Assembly (NCBI GenBank): GCA_027627225.1
Contig: CM051029.1
Coordinates: 70,852,578-70,916,577 of the forward strand
Source of the DNA: Congeria kusceri
Lineage: Eukaryota > Mollusca > Bivalvia > Myida > Dreissenidae
Reading direction: 5' to 3'
Length of the DNA stretch: 64,000 nt
How positions within the stretch are numbered: the first letter of the stretch is position 1; the number at the start of each line of letters is the position of its first letter. Of this stretch, positions 36,383 through 48,325 are shown piece after piece. The position numbers and the translations under genes were made by a program. Below the pieces are notes generated by a model, which saw only the letters and a list, made by a program, of their open reading frames with translations, was not told the DNA's origin and did no database searches.

Positions 36383-36844
36383 TTGTTTCTATCCAAACTG
36401 AAATTGCTTGTACTTAGATTCTTGCACGCTGATTACATGGTTACTATATGCACGACGCTTACTTGTAAGTACAAGTCATACATGTGTTCTGCGATATGTG
36501 CCGAGCATTTTCAGGCCATTGTTTACATAAATCCTTATTATATTAGTGGTCATACCGATGCAGCTAAAAGACTGATGGATTCGTCTTTGTGTTACGGTAT
36601 CGAGATCATTCCTATTATTAGAGTACTGCAGAGTTGAATGGACAGCTGGTCACTTGAAATATATTTGATGCCTCTCGTAATTAATACGGCTTTATCTCCA
36701 GCTTACACAAATAGTACTGATGTCATTATTTTCATTTCAGTTATAATGCTAACGATGCTTCCAAGAATATATGTGTTTTGTATTATAATATGCTTCACAT
36801 TTCCGACAAAGCATATTCCATTATTTTATCCTTCCATTAAATAG
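36383..36844 (+). pseudogene. GPCR-like relic, helices 3-5
   Basis: One frame interrupted by a single TGA (36635). The first part reads FLHADYMVTICTTL, then SAICAEHFQAIVYINPYY, which fits the end of helix 3 and second intracellular loop of a class A receptor (an ERY-like EHF followed by AIV..P). TDAAKRLMD and a hydrophobic helix 4 follow. The second part ends with IIFISVIMLTMLPRIYVFCI, like helix 5. No convincing helix 1-2 is seen upstream and nothing follows 36844. It is on the opposite strand to the loop-3-to-tail relic at 33.1-34.4 kb and covers exactly what that relic lacks. Confidence 0.4.
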
Positions 36845-37240
36845 TTTTATAGAAGACAACTCTACATGCTTGATTAACTTAATGCTTTTTTCGCCCGGCA
36901 AGATTTATCCGACCTACGCATTTATATTCTTTTGACGGACTCTTTTCCACGAAAATGAGTGACGTCAATTCCATTAAAAATGTCAAGAAATGTAACGGTA
37001 TTTCTCAGTTAATCTATTTATGCAAACATGACACTTTGTGTGTATTGTTTGAATGCTGAATAAAAAAGATATATTGAACATAATTTCAACTTCAGTCTTG
37101 CAATTCTATCAATTCTTCATAATGTTATGAAAATCACGGTAAGGAAAATCAAAACATATTCTAGTATATTATAAACATGCTAACATCGTGAAAATTCTGC
37201 TCGTAAAATACCTTAATCATGTTTTATAGGATTAATATAG
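36845..37240. other. intergenic, no gene seen
   Basis: Nothing supported; a TGACGTCA site occurs near 36960. Confidence 0.35.
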
Positions 37241-37620
37241 GAACTGACACGATTTGTCATTTCATACCATATTTTATTGAACGAGTTCAGGAATTATGTT
37301 AGTAAGCGAGCGTTTGGCGAGCATACTAACGAATTTCCTGGACGAATTTAATAAAATATAGCATGAAATGACAACGAGTGTCAGATCTTTTTTATCACAT
37401 GCTTTTAAACGAAATAAAACCCTTCTAATTTTACCAAAATAAGTTGGTAAATCCTTAAAGTTGTGTACTGACGTGACGTCATTTCATGTTGACGACGTCA
37501 TTTCACCAAAATAACGTCATGCAATTGGTCAATCAAAGAATATGTAGCCAATCAAAACACTCAAACTGTTATCTTACACATGTTTGAGATAAAAATATTC
37601 GTAATGGCTGTATTACATGG
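37241..37620. mobile_element. fold-back element, complete arms plus flank
   Basis: Left arm 37241-37311 (ACTGACACGATTTGTCATTT to AGTAAGCGAGC) and right arm 37318-37386 pair around a six-base loop (GTTTGG). The following 230 bases, including TTGACGACGTCATTTCACC and the CCAATCA blocks, are shared with 24208-24346. The outer arm sequence is closely related to the end of the 71-base repeat unit at 23581-24148. No protein is encoded. Confidence 0.85.
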
Positions 37621-37921
37621 CAAACAAGGTATAGCATGTGATAAATACTTGTCTTATTTCAGCTTTGATTTTGCAAGCTCTTGTACTTTCAAGGTCTACA
37701 TAATTTCACGTATCTTAAAGTTCCGCCATGGTTTAAATGAAATGTTGACTACATTGTTGTTTGTATTAATGTTTATATACAATTTAAAACTATTTTTGAC
37801 ACTAAGTTTTATGCATGTCAGTTGTTTTAAACATGCATGGACAATTGATGGTAGCCTAATTTAAATCAGATCATTCTAATGTAATTACTATACAATCAAA
37901 ATGCTTAAATCAAAACAAATG

Positions 37922-38095
37922 AAACATTTTCCGCTTTTATGGTATTTTCTGTTTCAATTAAATCTCTTCTAAACATACATTTGCTGTAGGCGGAAAGTAC
38001 CGTCCCTGATTCGCTTGTGCGGACTGCACTGGCTAATCCTGGACGACACTGTACGCACAGGCATTAAGCCCGGGTTTCCCACGACACGCCTCATT
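37922..38095. repeat. palindromic MITE-like repeat, right half only
   Basis: Begins inside the centre (TTTTCCGCTTTTATGG) and follows the right arm of the 732-992 copy through GTGCGGACTGCACTGGCTAA to GACACGCCTCATTT. The left arm is absent, the reverse of the situation at 26266. Confidence 0.8.
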
Positions 38096-39070
38096 TACAG
38101 CTTCAAACGCACTGATTTGTAGCACATGTTTGGCAGTCCTTTAGTCTGTTGACACTGGATTCCGACTAATGCGCATTTAGGTCATGTTTTATGTCCATGG
38201 TAGTTAATCCATCCATCAATATTTTATAACAGCTTCTAAAAACTCAATTAGGCTCTATTATGCATTTGGGAACATATTTTGGGAAAACAACTACAACAAT
38301 ACCGGAGGCCCCGTAACTCAGCGCGGGAGAGTTACTTTCGAAACTTGGCCTTACACTCTTCTTCTAGAATACAACTTTCTCTACATTTAGTACAGACAGT
38401 ACATGACCTTATGGGGAGATACACTGACAGACATATGCTCGGTTTACATAACCTTAATTGCAAAAACATATCACAGTGACAGTCAGTGCATAATATCTCG
38501 AGTGCATTGATTGACTATTCAAATGGGTGGACTAACACTAATTATGTCAACTGTCAAATCATTATACAAACTTCATGCCTAGAGCCTTATCATACATTGC
38601 TAGCTGTTTAAATGGTAAAATATTGTAGTAAAATATAAGCTTCATATTCAATATTTATTTATTTATTATTTTTACTACGTAAAAAAGTGAGACTACGCCA
38701 CACAAATACATGTTCCTTATAGATTGCTGTTTATTGGGATGTATAGTTCACTAATACGATATTAAGTCCACGAATGTATTGAATAGCCCTGGCATCGTTC
38801 TCAAAAAACATGTGAATGCTAGATTATAAACATACGGATGAACGGATTGATTATTAAGGGACTTGTTTACAGATTGGCAAATTGGCCATTTTCGAAAGTT
38901 TTTTCATAGATCCCAAAATGAAACATATAGTATTTATAAGAAGCAAAAAAAATAATACAAATAAATATATTGGATAGATATAGTGTTTTTTATGTGTAAC
39001 GCTCTTCATCGGTATTTTAAAACACATTTGTCACTTACATAGCATAAATCATTTATCACCAGGAATGTAA
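38096..39070. other. intergenic, no gene seen
   Basis: AT-rich; a 66-residue frame at 38279 has no domain support. Confidence 0.4.
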
Positions 39071-39132
39071 GTCAGAATGGCCGAGTGGGTTTTTGATTCC
39101 GGTGGTCGTAGGTTCGAGTCCCCGCGAATGCA
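39071..39132 (+). pseudogene. tRNA-like pseudogene or SINE head (Ser/Leu type)
   Basis: GTCAGAATGGCCGAGTGGG is the start of a Leu/Ser-type tRNA, and GTAGGTTCGAGTCCCCGCG is a near-perfect B box. The part between is too short for an anticodon arm plus variable arm. A T run (CTTTTTTTTT) follows, as at a pol III terminator. It shares TTTTTGATYCCG and TCGTA with the minus-strand copy at 26049-26119. Confidence 0.65.
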
Positions 39133-40417
39133 AATCTTTTTTTTTCTAATCCTTTCTTTTTCTTTATACAATATTTGTTTTTGGTTATTCAAGACTATTT
39201 GTTTTGGCAGAAAGATATTTACTAACAGTTTTCAAAAATTCGAAAATCTGTCAACACGTACCTTTATATGAAAATATATTCATGCCATTTTTCATTTCTT
39301 TGCTGATATAATTACTCTAGACATTAGTTATTTTGTATACAGGTACAATATGATTATTGAACTTTTATTTCAGTTTGTTTTACAAATGCATTTAAATACT
39401 ATTCGTTTTGTCACGAAGTCTTTGTATCAGGAGATAAACATAAACTAACTTTGCTTTGCCATTATGATAAAGGGAAATAAATCTAATATCTCAATGGAAG
39501 TTGGTATTTATTTCAAGAAGGGTAGCCGTTCTTTGGCTGTTTTGATTGCTGCACCTCAAAAAATCTAGTTGCTGACAGAAAGACAGACTGACAGATTAAC
39601 CGCTAAATCGATACATAACTATTGGTGGAACCATCCACTAGCATACTATTCTGGATATATATGTTAATCAGTGCAAAAGCAGAAATATATCCTGTCGGGT
39701 CAATAAATGATCATTACATGATCTGTAAATAAAACGTTTACGATTGGTTCGTGATCTGTTTTTATTCAGGTCCATATTTTGCCATATTGACCATATTGAC
39801 TATAAGTACACGAAGGAGTTCAATCAGTTTATTGCGCGCGATCATCACAGGGTACAAGTGCATTGTGGTATATTTAACAGTGTAAACAGACGAACTTAAT
39901 GTCAATGAAACAAAAAACATTTCGGATCAGCAACATTTTCAATTTAATAAGAAAATAGGTCAACATCATCTGGATGATATAATAAAACAGTTACTTACGT
40001 ATTGGCTCAGAATATGCTGCTGATATGACCGCAAACTCATTATTAACCGAGAAAATAGCACAATAAATCTAGCAGGAAAGTAAACAAGTGACCAAACGAG
40101 CATGTCGAGTAAATCTGATGCCCCAACATCAGTCTTGTTTAGCTAACAGCTTACTCCAACACAAGAACATTTCGGTCATTTTCTGTCATTGAAAAGCCGT
40201 CCAGGTCAAAACCTTTTAAATTTTTTTTTTTAGCGATAGTAATTCCGTTTGCCTAGCTTTTTACAACGCACGAAGCGTATCCTTCAATCATATACACCTC
40301 TCTGATCATTCCTCTGAACAGAAGGTTCATCAAAACAGTTTCTTTCGAAGCATGCATATAACGTTCTTGCATGCAACGTTTGTTTTTACAATATGCATAA
40401 ATAATTATCATTTGTAG
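39133..40417. other. intergenic, no gene seen
   Basis: AT-rich; nothing supported on either strand. Confidence 0.4.
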
Positions 40418-41470
40418 TCCGCCTTTCTCCTAGATCTGTGTAAGTGTTGAAATTCTTATTTTATAAGGTGCATTATCACAAAGACAGTGTAACTTTGATT
40501 AATAAGCATGTCTATTTTTTGGTGGGGTATTGAAAAAAATCATGAGTGAACAAAGGTACTATACGTGATTTTGTAACGGTAATTTGACCAATGTTTGTAA
40601 GTTTTAATTTATTCCATTGAGTACTAATATCAATTGTTTGGAAAAAAAATCAGTCATTATGTTAAGGTCAACACTAAAAATTATTCCCAGCAATTTAAAG
40701 CTTGTTGTTTCCCAAGTTAGTTTATATTTTGTTTTGATAGATTGGATGCTTCATTTTAAATTTCAGATCCAATTTGCAATAATTGTGTCGAAATTTAAGT
40801 TTTAAACCAGAAAAAAGTCCTGAAGAATTTCTAGGGCAGACTTTATAGAATTTTCGGAACCATCTAACAACAATGAGGTGTCCTCTGCAAACTGAGATAT
40901 TTTATATTCTGTACCTTTAATAAAAATAGCTTTGATATGTTTACAATGCTTAATTTTGATTCTAAAAGTACCGCACATTAAATAAAGATATACGGGAAAA
41001 TAGGGTCCCCCTGTCTACATCCGCAGCCTATTAAGAAGCTGTCAGATAAAAACCCGTCTAATTAAACTTTGTCGGCGTATTTAAAGATACCCATCACTTA
41101 TAGCTTGGTCCAAAAATTTAATAAGTGTATCGTGTGTTCAATACAATCAAATGATAACGTCTCGAAGGCGTTTTTAATGTTTTTCTTCATATTTAATCTC
41201 GGTATTCTATTGTTTTCAGTGTAATTCATAATGTCGTATAAGACATGTGCTCTTTTCTATGTATCGCCCTGACACAAAAACCGGTTATATGTTTTGATCA
41301 TTGTTTGTAAAAGTGGTTTTAATCTGATTGCAATTGACCCTGATGCTAGTTTGTAAACCGTATTTAGCAATATTTAGCAATATAATAGGTCTATAGTTTT
41401 TGCATGAAATGATTCGGTTTATTTTCGTTTGGCTTACACTTAATAATTCCGTGCTTTTGTGTAACACAAA
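40418..41470 (-). mobile_element. LINE remnant (reverse transcriptase region)
   Basis: On the minus strand the upstream end (41470-41290) retains a block like the RT motif preceding RPIxLLN (YRPIILLNIAKYGLQ). Near 40850-40890 QFAEDTSLLLDGS corresponds to the catalytic FADDT box with the first Asp changed to Glu. The last 450 bases align with the LINE at 58.2-58.7 kb (shared GGTATTGxAAAAAAxxATG and AAGGTCAACA blocks). Many stops; inactive. The 3' end is truncated at about 40418. Confidence 0.8.
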
Positions 41471-41499
41471 TAGAGTTATGATTATATTAAAAATTATTC

Positions 41500-41774
41500 A
41501 ATAACACATTAATACAAATGTGGAGATAAACACCGGACATAGTTACGATCCCAACAGCGGGAAGGTCACGGACTCCGTCGCAGGATTTACGAGTTTTTAG
41601 TTCAATATTGTACTAAAGTTGCAAATTGCAAATATAAATTGTACAGGAAGGCAACGCATTGCAGAATCTGGTCACTATAGCGATGAACCTAGGGGCGAGT
41701 GTGTCACAATGCAAGCACTCTCCACGGTAGCTATGGGAGACAGCCTCTGGATTTGCTGTTGGTACCGGACCTAA
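41500..41774 (+). pseudogene. C1q-domain protein relic
   Basis: The frame from 41511 reads NTNVEINTGHSYDPNSGK then VTDSVAGF, matching the first half of a C1q (gC1q) domain where a Y-x-P/D-x-(S/T)-G-x-(F/V)-T-x-P-V-x-G pattern is usual; a TAG ends it at 41598. After a frame change the second half appears as RGECVTMQALSTVAMGDSLW, in which GDSLW fits the conserved GDxVW of the domain, ending at 41774. C1q-domain lectins are heavily expanded in bivalves and act as secreted pattern-recognition proteins (family knowledge). There is no signal peptide or collagen stretch here, and the domain is broken by at least two lesions. Confidence 0.6.
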
Positions 41775-44700
41775 TAAATTAATTAGCAAGTTTACAGACC
41801 TTTGTTCGTTTACTTCCCGTTGATAAGCCTACAATATCTGCCGTTCTGGCTTATAGACATACCACTTGGAATTTTCACTGTATATATGGACAATCTGATA
41901 CTTAACTGTATTAAGTTCTTTTCATAGTTTATGCCACTATTTTTGTGTAATAAATCAGCATATTATGAATGCAGTTGTTATTATATATATGAAGCATTTC
42001 ATTTCTTCTGATGTTGGTATACAATACATCTTCTGCGTTACTCTACGTCGTGTTGTTTTATTGTTTCACTGACGATAATCATTCAAGCGTTCCGATTTAT
42101 GTTCTGCTATAGTTGAGATCAATATATAACTAAATTAAGGTGCATCATCCACATTAGTCTAGATATGAAATGTCATTAACAAATGTGGCACTGCGCATAA
42201 TTTAAGGTTTCTTTGAAAGACAATATGCTCGGCTACACCATTAAGGAATTCAATTACTGCCTTATTTGAAATAATCAACACGTGTAACTTGTGAAAATGT
42301 TAAACATTTAAAGCGCTGAACAGGCGAAATTGCTTAAAGCCAATTAGCAAAATGACGAATAATAAACGAGTCTAGTTTTAAATAAATATATGAATGGTCT
42401 GATGTTAAAACAAAAAATTAATTGCTTAAGCAAAATACGTTTTCTCTTTTTATGTAAAAGGTGCAAATAATATATAGAGGATATTTGTTTGTTTTCGGTG
42501 TGATATCGCGTGTTATCGTCACCGGAAAGGGAGACAATTAATATTTTCACGAGCGCTTGCGCGAGTGAAAATATGTATATTTGTCTCCCTTTCCGGTGAT
42601 GATATCACGCGTTATCACACCAAAAACAAACACATTTTCTTTTTATATAAATGCTATTCTTTACGTTTGATTTTTATTAAGGGGATTTTCAACACGATAT
42701 TTAGAAGATTACGTCCGCACTATTTTCTCTATAAGGCGTAGTAATCGGGATTAGTAATAAACATTACAGCGCCATCTTGGATTACGATTAAATGTGCCGT
42801 GGATTAGATCTAGTTAAGCAACTTAAATCCCCAACTAATTTTGACTCAATGCATTATCATGGCAGCGTGTTTACAGTACGACAGTCTATTCATAGAAAAC
42901 GCAGAATCCGTGCTTCTAAATTTATTTAAGTTTAAATACAATTGGATACACGAAGTCGTTGAATAATGGTCAGCTTTTAAATCAAGAAGTTAATACACAC
43001 TGCTAGCTTTAGATATATTTATGATCATAAAAGTACATATTGAAAGGGAAAGTGCGTTCAGTTCTCCGAAATTCAGTTTTCTAAAAATAGCGTGTGCGTA
43101 GTTGTTATGATGTAAACAATAGTTAACACAGTCACGGCATTCAAACGCACAAGTGTTTTCGCAAGCAATTTAAGCTGATAAAACTCGTAGATGCGCGTTA
43201 AAATGTAAAACAACAAAAGATGTACTGTTAGGAGTGTTCTCGAATTGAATACTTATACGTATATAATGTTTTCTTTATTAATTATTCGGACTTAACAACA
43301 CAATTGGATTAACAGTCGGTCAAGAATTTGAAGAAAACAAGATGGCGGAGAATTAAACGCTGAACACTACTAACAAAGAACACACATTGGATACTTAAAT
43401 ACTTAAGAGTGGTTACTGGATATAAAAACTTAATACACACAAAACAATATAATTATGTGCTTAATGAACACAAGTTATTACTTAATGGTACACTGGATTC
43501 TTGTTCTATTTTGGAATTGGAGAACGGGCAATACAACAATTATGTAAACAGAGGGAGACTACTGTTCAAAGCAACAGTAAACAACAAGTGCAAGTGTAAT
43601 ATGGTTGGATGAATAAAGTGCAAAGGATAAAATAAATACTTTGGATGCTAAAATTAAATTTGGACCAAGATGACGAGCTCCAATGCCTTGTGGGTAAAAC
43701 TTGTACCCGCAAGGCATTGTCTGTTCTAGTCTCCTTGGCTCAATACGACTGTAAAATAAGAGGAAAGACACTTCAATATATCAGAGAGGTATTCTTAACA
43801 TTTAGTGTTATTATCCTTCACTACTTTTCTTTTTTGGTAATTCTGTATAATAAATGGTGACAACACCTACAATTAAATATTGTTCAAATCATATATCAAA
43901 TGAAAAATAGTAGTACATCACTGTGAGTGATATAGGGATATATCTCACTGATATTTTTTTTTATTTCACTACTTAGCATAAAATAAATTTCACTTCCAAG
44001 ACTGTTCTAGTAAAATTAGCAAACTACGCATGACCAAGAGATTTCTACTATGTACATATATATTTCTGGAGACAAATTGGTTTCTCATCATTCCATCAAA
44101 CATTCAGTTGCAAACATAAAGTAGTCAAGTTAATTGATATGTCAATTTTAATTTCATTCACATTCAAATTGCAAACTGACAGACCGCACTTACATTCCTC
44201 GAGATATGCACTCTGAATATATATAATTGGATAATTGCTTTACCATAGTTATGGATGTACATGTATGCTCTACAGCAACACATTAATATGCCATAGAAGA
44301 ATATTTATTTTTAGAGATGTAATCTTTATTATTAAGTCATTATATATAAACAGTTAATAAAGAAAGATTAAACATATTGTTTTAGGTGCACAATATATAT
44401 CATTGTAATCATCATCTCGTGATTAACACGTATCAGTGTATTGCGTGCATTGAATTGTCAGGTATTTACAGGGCAACACATTACGTTTAAAACCTATGGA
44501 GTATACCAGTACTTAAACTGGTGCAGTTTACCGCGAGAACAACACAAAGACTCTTTGATGTGTCTAACGTTCGCCATTGCAGACGAGTCGAAATTTGCGT
44601 TGCTTAAAACTTTGCACTGTGTGTTTATGGGATATTGTTAATATCTCAATCAAACTATGTGGCCATATGCAATAAACAAGAGATATTCTAGTATTTCGTT

Positions 44701-46635
44701 TTCGGCCCTAGAATATCATTCTGTTATGATATGTTAGCAATGACGCATAATGAATGATGCTTGGGACATATATATGCAAGGACTTGTGTTCTTCGTCTTG
44801 TCTTGTTCTCAAAGATAGAATAAGTTATTATCTACTAGTTTATTATGAAACATGTGTCTCCTTATAGTATTTTTTCTAGTACATTACCTGGTGTTTATAA
44901 CGTCTATATTGACTGTCTAGTACACTACAGAAATGTGTAAGATACTGAGTAAATTTATTTCGTATACAAGCATAATGTATAGTGTATTGTTATTATTGTA
45001 AATATATATTTTGTAATATGTTCAGCTCTACATGTATATGAAGGAAATAAAGTTACACACCTTTCTGTTTGTGTTCTTTAAAAAAACATATACTTTACCT
45101 CATAATGTACAGCCTTACCTTTCCAACGGCACTCAATATATCTGAGCAATTTGAAAAATGTTATATCTTTTTGCACGCATCACGCGTTTACAATATAAAA
45201 TATATACTTAAGACATTAATACAAGTTACATAATTCAAGCACATCCGTAATAGAGATTGCAAACACAATGGGTTTCAAGTAGTCGCATTATCAACGTTCG
45301 TATTAAAGGCAAATAATGTCCATTTCCTCAATATATCTTGCTTTCAGGGATTTATAAGCCTTATAAATTTTGATCATTTGATTATTTTGTTAATGTGTGG
45401 ATGTGAATTCGGAGCAGAAGGGCATGGTCAAATAAGTTATCTGAAGCAACTATAACTGATTATTTGAATGAGCATTATGTCCGTATTCTGTCTTGAACAA
45501 TTCCAGCCGAGATGGAGATTACTGTCGTCCATTTCTATACACAGAAACGTTTCAAAACCATTTATGCAGGAAGAGAAAATGTTATAATTACGAATTCAAC
45601 TACAATTCAGGCTACGATTAGTTGCTGGTTTCTACATGTTTCCGTACAATATTGCATGACGCTTAACCAACATGTATACATAGCAATCGCAAAGGAAGAA
45701 CAGCTATTTCAATGGTCTGGGCACTAAGGGGAGAGAATTTTGGAAAAAAAACTCTTGCGTTTACTTCTGTTGCTATAGGAGATAGGGTCTAGGTACGATT
45801 TATATATCTGAGTACGATGTACGCCTTATATTTTTACAATACAGGTACACTTCATTCTCTGGCACGCTAATTTATCTGAAATGTACAAAAACATTTTCTT
45901 TGATGCATTAGTGTGTATTTATTACTGATTCTCTGCATTCGCTGACGCCTTTATTCATATGGATATAATTATCAGACTTGTGTCGGTATCTGGTTTTGCT
46001 CTGTATTGGTTTATTAATGTGTTGATATATTCAGCATTTGCTTTCAAAGTATAGTAACTAATTATTCGAACAAAGAATCATAATAGTATGAGTTCTTGGT
46101 AAACAAATAAAATTACATACTTGTACTGTAATTATTTTACACCCCATATGCCAACTATGTTATTCAAAACAGACGATACTATTTATTTTACACCGGAAAA
46201 AATTTAAACTACTACAGTAAATCTTTTTGAAAAATCTGTACGCACGTTAATCCTTTCAAAAAAAGATAAAACCTTAACCTTTTACTCATAACGCATATCG
46301 CAATCAAGCATGAACAGAACTGATCTATCTAGGTAACCATTTTTAGCGTTCGCATTTGTTTTGTCCACACTCTAACGAGCCTGAGGCGCATCATATAGAG
46401 TGAAATATATATTTGTACTATGCAATTGTATGATTGTAATCGCAAACGACAAACATGTCCCAATCACAAAAAATATCGTTACGAATTTTTTTTCATTATG
46501 TATATAGCGTTAAAACATATAAGGCTTAAAGTTATTTAACGGAACACTTACAAAACATAACAACCCTTGACCCAGAGAAATAAGCTGGCATAAGTGTGGC
46601 ATGTGCATGTTTATATTTATGTCATTTTCTCGAGA
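41775..46635. other. long intergenic stretch with fold-backs
   Basis: No supported gene. It contains the fold-back at 42486-42632 and a short hairpin at 43681-43719 (CAATGCCTTGTGGGTA and its inverted copy). A 35-residue frame at 42859-42966 starts MAACLQYDSLFIENAESV but is too short to call. Confidence 0.4.
42486..42632. repeat. fold-back hairpin with ~65-base arms
   Basis: GTGATATCGCGTGTTATCGT and ACCGGAAAGGGAGACAAT in the left arm pair with ATTGTCTCCCTTTCCGGT-type sequence and GATATCACGCGTTATCAC in the right arm; the apex carries GAGCGCTTGCGCGAG. No coding content. Confidence 0.9.
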
Positions 46636-47600
46636 TATTAGGTAATGGAAACGACGTAATTAGTCGTGGTAACGACTTATTATGCCGAGGGAACGACTTA
46701 ATCAGTCAATCAATTCAACAATTCAGACAGATATGCGTTCACCGAGAACCAGTTAACTTGAAAACACAACATTATGTTAGAGTATCTTATGGGGGCTGTT
46801 TAATAAATTCGCGGAATTTCTCTATTTCTTCAACCTAATGTGATTTATCAAAAACAAAGTTCATCTTGAGATACGTTTGCTTATGGTTGACTCACAGACC
46901 AAACATTATAGTGATACATGGAACATTTAATTTTAAATGGAACATAGAACAAGATTACTGTGTAGTACTTGAAGCACGACGACGTCAAATTAACGTCACA
47001 TAAACGTCAAAGTGAAGAGCGCGTTTAACTTTCTCGACGTAGTCACCACCTGTCGCCACACACTTTCTATGTCTATGTACCCACTGATCAAATGTAACAT
47101 TGAACCGTTAATCGTTATTGAATGATAACATAATTTCTCTCGATTTGTTTTCCAACTCTAGCGACGTTTCAATTTGACTTATATATATTTTGACTTTTCA
47201 ACCGCACATCGAGTGCGTTTCAAATGTATTGAAAATGGCATGCTTCAAGTCGCTCGATAGTGGTTGCTGTAGATACTAATATATCGTCGATGTGTTAATG
47301 AAAATAAAAACCCATTTTAAAATAGCATATGATATGTGTCAAACTACTTGTGCGTGTGTTTTCATGTAAATTGATCGAACAATAAAGCTTTAGAAAGAGA
47401 ATTCCGCGAAATTATGAAACAGCCCTCGTATATCAGCCCTTTGAAACTACTTGTTTTTAAAGAGCGAGATTTCTGATTGGTTAATAAAGTCGTTACCACG
47501 AAATAATATGTCGTTCCCACGACTTAATTCTGTTCTTACGACTAAATGTCTCGTGCCCAAGACTTAATGTCTCGTTTCAGCGACATAATTATGTATTTGC
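46636..47600. mobile_element. inverted-repeat element of about 1 kb
   Basis: Near the left end are GGAACGACTTAATCAGT-type repeats and then GGGGGCTGTTTAATAAATTC followed by GCGGAATTTCTCT. At the right end the same two blocks appear inverted (GAATTCCGCGAAATTATGAA..CAGCCCTC at about 47399-47430, then CGTTCCCACGACTTAAT near 47512-47530). About 550 bases of unique sequence lie inside with no long frame. This is the shape of a non-autonomous DNA element; exact ends are uncertain. Confidence 0.6.
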
Positions 47601-47652
47601 TTCCAGATAAGGTACTGTTGCCAGGACATATTAATCGTGGGACCAACTTTAA

Positions 47653-48325
47653 GCCTCAGTCACACATTGCCGATAGCGTCCCGACAGCGCTACGATATAA
47701 GTAATGAAAAGTCGGGAATGTCGGGACGCTCTCTGGAGGTGTCGGAAGGCTGTCGGTACGTGTCCGAAGAATCGGACTTATCGGGACATGTTCGGCGTGA
47801 TCGACCAAGCACTCCCGACAGTTAAGGTTTTCCCTTAACAGTCGGGAGACTCAGCCGAATTTGTAAAGTCGGGAGTCTGTCGGGATAGATTCGGCTGTGT
47901 CGGTTCAAATTCGCGACGGTATCGGGACGTTATCGGGACACTGTCCTGTGGAACGGGATCAATAATGCATTATAAATTATATAGAAATATTACGTCTGGA
48001 GTATTGCGGCAGTCACACATTCCCTATTATGGCTCCCGACAGCGTCCCGATAGCGCAACGATACAAATAATCAAACAGTCGGGAATGTCGGAACGCTGTC
48101 GGGACACGGTCGGGAAACTGTCGGGTCTCTTTCGGGAGAATCAGGACGCAGTCGGGACTCTGTCGAAACGCTGTCTTGTTTATGTCGGGACATATTCGAT
48201 CTTGTGATCAAAAATTTAATTTCGAGCCCCGAATCTCAGAGTATTGACCCGACGTTTGACATAATTGATTTGGGACGCTGTCGGCTCAAGAACGGCAGTA
48301 CAAATCGGGAATGTGTGACTTAGGC
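47653..48325. mobile_element. TIR element packed with TCGGGAC motifs, dimeric
   Basis: Terminal inverted repeats: GCCTCAGTCACACATTGCCG at 47653 and CGGGAATGTGTGACTTAGGC ending at 48325. The interior is dominated by degenerate TCGGGAC / GTCCCGA repeats at short intervals. A second left-end copy (CAGTCACACATTCCC at about 48011) is followed by the same CCCGACAGCGTCCCGA and AGTCGGGAATGTCGG blocks as the first, so the element is a head-to-tail dimer of about 350-base units. Frames through it are repeat by-products. Confidence 0.75.

Noticed and set aside
39071..39132. Functional tRNA-Leu or tRNA-Ser gene
   Set aside because: A and B boxes are present but the segment between them is too short for an anticodon arm.
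42859..42966. 35-residue frame starting MAACLQYDSL
   Set aside because: Coding-like start but too short, with no donor site or homologue.
47637..48207. Ser/Arg/Gly-rich frames
   Set aside because: Translations of the TCGGGAC repeats within the TIR element.
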